Below, one piece after another: positions 20,786 to 22,141 of a stretch of 22,141 bases of DNA. The DNA is taken from assembly GCA_964200075.2 (NCBI GenBank), contig CAXNAA020000351.1, positions 1 through 22,141 on the forward strand, read 5' to 3'. Within the stretch, counting starts at the first letter, position 1, and each line of letters starts with the position of its first letter. Made by a program: the position numbers and the translations under genes. The notes beneath the pieces are model-generated. The model was not told the DNA's origin and did not search any database. It saw only the letters and a program-made list of their open reading frames with translations. The stretch is from Sphacelaria rigidula. Lineage: Eukaryota; Phaeophyceae; Sphacelariales.

Positions 20786-21151
20786 CTGAGCAACGGAGGT
20801 GACGCGAAGGAACGATGAGGGGGATAAGGAACATGAAACAGGGAATGTTAGCGCGGCGTGAGGGAGGAGATGATAAACGACGCATCGTACCGAGAAATAC
20901 TGCTTTTACAGCGCAATGACAGGGCGTGCACGCCCTGTATGTTCCCTCAGTTTAGGATGCAATTCTGCCCGAAGCCAGATTTCGAGTATCGGGGAGCATT
21001 CCTGTTGTTCAGGTCGCAACACGAAATGATTGCTTAACAACACTCGGCGTCTCAACACAAGTAATGATAACCTCTCGCCAGTTTCAGTGTTCGGCATCTG
21101 ATTGAGCATAGAGTGCAACAATGACTGCGTTTTTATTTGTCCCACCAATGT
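20786..21151. other. Probable intron of the minus-strand coiled-coil gene
   Basis: It contains a perfect 20-bp palindrome at 20919-20938. An 80-codon minus-strand open frame (21148-20906) has no supporting splice site in the right phase, so I do not call it an exon. Confidence 0.4.
20919..20938. repeat. Perfect 20-bp palindrome
   Basis: ACAGGGCGTGCACGCCCTGT is its own reverse complement. It could be a dimeric protein-binding site or a cruciform; there is no loop, so an RNA hairpin would need to open the centre. It stands alone in the probable intron upstream of the coiled-coil gene's last exon. Confidence 0.8.
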
Positions 21152-21520
21152 GCCCCGATGGCTCAGGTGGTAACCTCGATACCTTCTGACGGTTGGGTCG
21201 TGAGTTCAAATCTCAGAGCGATCCCTGGGATTTTTTCTCAACGTGCCCAACAGTGGAGAGCGACCATGTCGTGGGTACAAAGAATTCGACTTGATGGTCG
21301 ATAAGGGAGAAGGGAGTGCTGAACCCTTCTCGCCATGAAAAATAAAAAGGTAAGCATCGCAGGAGAAAGGTCAGATACGTAGAACAAGCAGAAGAAATAA
21401 AATAAAAAACTCCTGCGTTGACCTTCCTCCTGTGTGACCGCGGCTGATGCGTCCACATATACCGAAAGGTGTAGACCGGCGTCCAGAATAGATGGGACGA
21501 TAACACACGCAAACACTCTA
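21152..21520 (+). mobile_element. tRNA-derived SINE, copy 2
   Basis: It has the same architecture as copy 1: GCCCCGA, A box TGGCTCAGGTGGT (21159-21171), a decayed B box AGTTCAAATCT (21203-21213), then blocks shared with copy 1 (GCCCAACAGTGGAGAGCGAC, AATTCGACTT, GCTGAACCC, ATATACCGAAAGGTGTAGAC, GTCCAGAATAGATGGGA). It is antisense to the coiled-coil gene. A short AATGT occurs on both sides (before 21152 and near 21520), a possible but weak target-site duplication. Confidence 0.8.
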
Positions 21521-21614
21521 ATGTAGGACTAACATCTCTAGTGCAAAATCCAACCACGACTTTTCTGAATATCCCACTTGTTAATGCCGTCAGCGTAGAC
21601 GATGTTACTTCAAA

Positions 21615-21950
21615 GTTAACAATAGATCGTGTACCCTAGCGGTCAAGGGATTGATACGCGTGACGTTGCGGAACACTTCTCAGATGAGGAGTCGTTAACT
21701 CTACGGCTATCGACGCTCAACCATGTGTTTGAAGAAAATCAAATAAATGCGACAAAAACCACCCATCGTAACACTACATCATGAACTGGTTGTCACTCGC
21801 TGGGCACGTTCCAAGCCCATCTCGCGCAGAATAGGGTGCATTCCATTATTTTTCCCGAATAATTCGCTGAATGCGAGTGTAGGGTTTTGAACCGTCACGA
21901 TTTCAAAGAATCGTAGGTTGGCGTCTGATGCGGATTGCACACAGGCTGGT
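21615..21950. repeat. Diverged interspersed repeat, copy B
   Basis: The left end (TACCCTAGCGGTCAAGGGATT, GTGACGTTGCGGAACACTT, GAGGAGTCGTTA) and right end (GAATAATTCGCTGAATGC, CGATTTCAAAGAATCGTAGG) match copy A at 18940-19340. It starts within about 100 bp of the end of SINE copy 2. No coding capacity is seen. Confidence 0.55.
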
Positions 21951-22141
21951 TCACGCCTGTCACCCAGAATTGTGTCATCAGCAAATGCCTTTCGCCATAC
22001 CTACCCAATAGCCGCATACATGATATCATACTGACGGCCATGGACAGCTGAAGAGCGTGACATAGCCGGATTTGTGTGAGCAATGCTACGGTAGGGGTGC
22101 ACTTTTTTCGGGATTTTTTGTCTGGTTCAGGGGCTTCTAAC
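21951..22141. other. Nothing recognised
   Basis: No exon, repeat or RNA gene could be supported here. It may continue the intron or upstream region of the minus-strand coiled-coil gene. Confidence 0.4.

Noticed and set aside
20377-20802. Plus-strand 141-codon frame
   Set aside because: Its second half is the shadow of the charged minus-strand exon, and its first half is unlike protein.
20906-21148. Minus-strand 80-codon frame as an upstream exon of the coiled-coil gene
   Set aside because: No donor in phase 0 joins it convincingly to the last exon, and it abuts the SINE.
1-22141. CRISPR array, phage genes, operons, riboswitches
   Set aside because: No regularly spaced short repeats, no closely packed long ORFs and no bacterial-type signals; the window is eukaryotic.

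Overview
The window looks like nuclear DNA of an intron-rich eukaryote, most likely a brown alga (Ectocarpus-like). This rests on many GT-AG introns of about 150 to 2,800 bp, coding text only in short exons, and LINE and tRNA-derived SINE debris. The species is inferred; no search was run. I saw no bacterial-type operons, CRISPR arrays or functional tRNA/rRNA genes.

Layout. (1) 1-1517: two or more 3' fragments of a LINE-type reverse transcriptase on the minus strand, separated by long G runs (C runs on minus) and a 10-N gap. They lie in what should be an intron of the next gene. (2) 2040-1518, minus: the first two exons of a class-IV PLP aminotransferase (D-amino-acid/branched-chain type); the rest runs off the left edge or is lost. 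(3) 2041-2546: a short shared intergenic space, probably a bidirectional promoter. (4) 2547-19834, plus: one very large NIMA-related (NEK1/NEK4-type) Ser/Thr kinase gene. I reconstructed it from exons whose phases match at every junction except one unresolved stretch (14474-16198). It encodes a complete kinase domain (about residues 4-265) and an extension of roughly 1,900 residues, rich in Ser, Pro, Arg and acidic residues, with basic coiled-coil patches. It ends in a small conserved C-terminal module split over the last two exons. (5) 19835-20623: intergenic. (6) 20785-20624, minus: the last exon of a coiled-coil protein gene, convergent with the kinase gene; its upstream exons were not found and probably lie to the right. 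(7) 20786-22141: repeats, with a second SINE copy and a second copy of an older unnamed repeat.

The kinase domain keeps the glycine loop, VVK lysine, HRDLK, DFG, GTP-x3-SPE and the DMWSLG aspartate, so the enzyme should be active. NEK1-type kinases act in cilium/flagellum and cell-cycle control, which suits an organism with flagellated spores and gametes. The most notable observations are the size of this kinase, its duplicated ELRA-x-IA-x-QRR element at the start of two successive exons, the stop codon built into the donor before the last exon, the two-copy tRNA-derived SINE, and two genes (aminotransferase, coiled-coil protein) visible only as small minus-strand exons.
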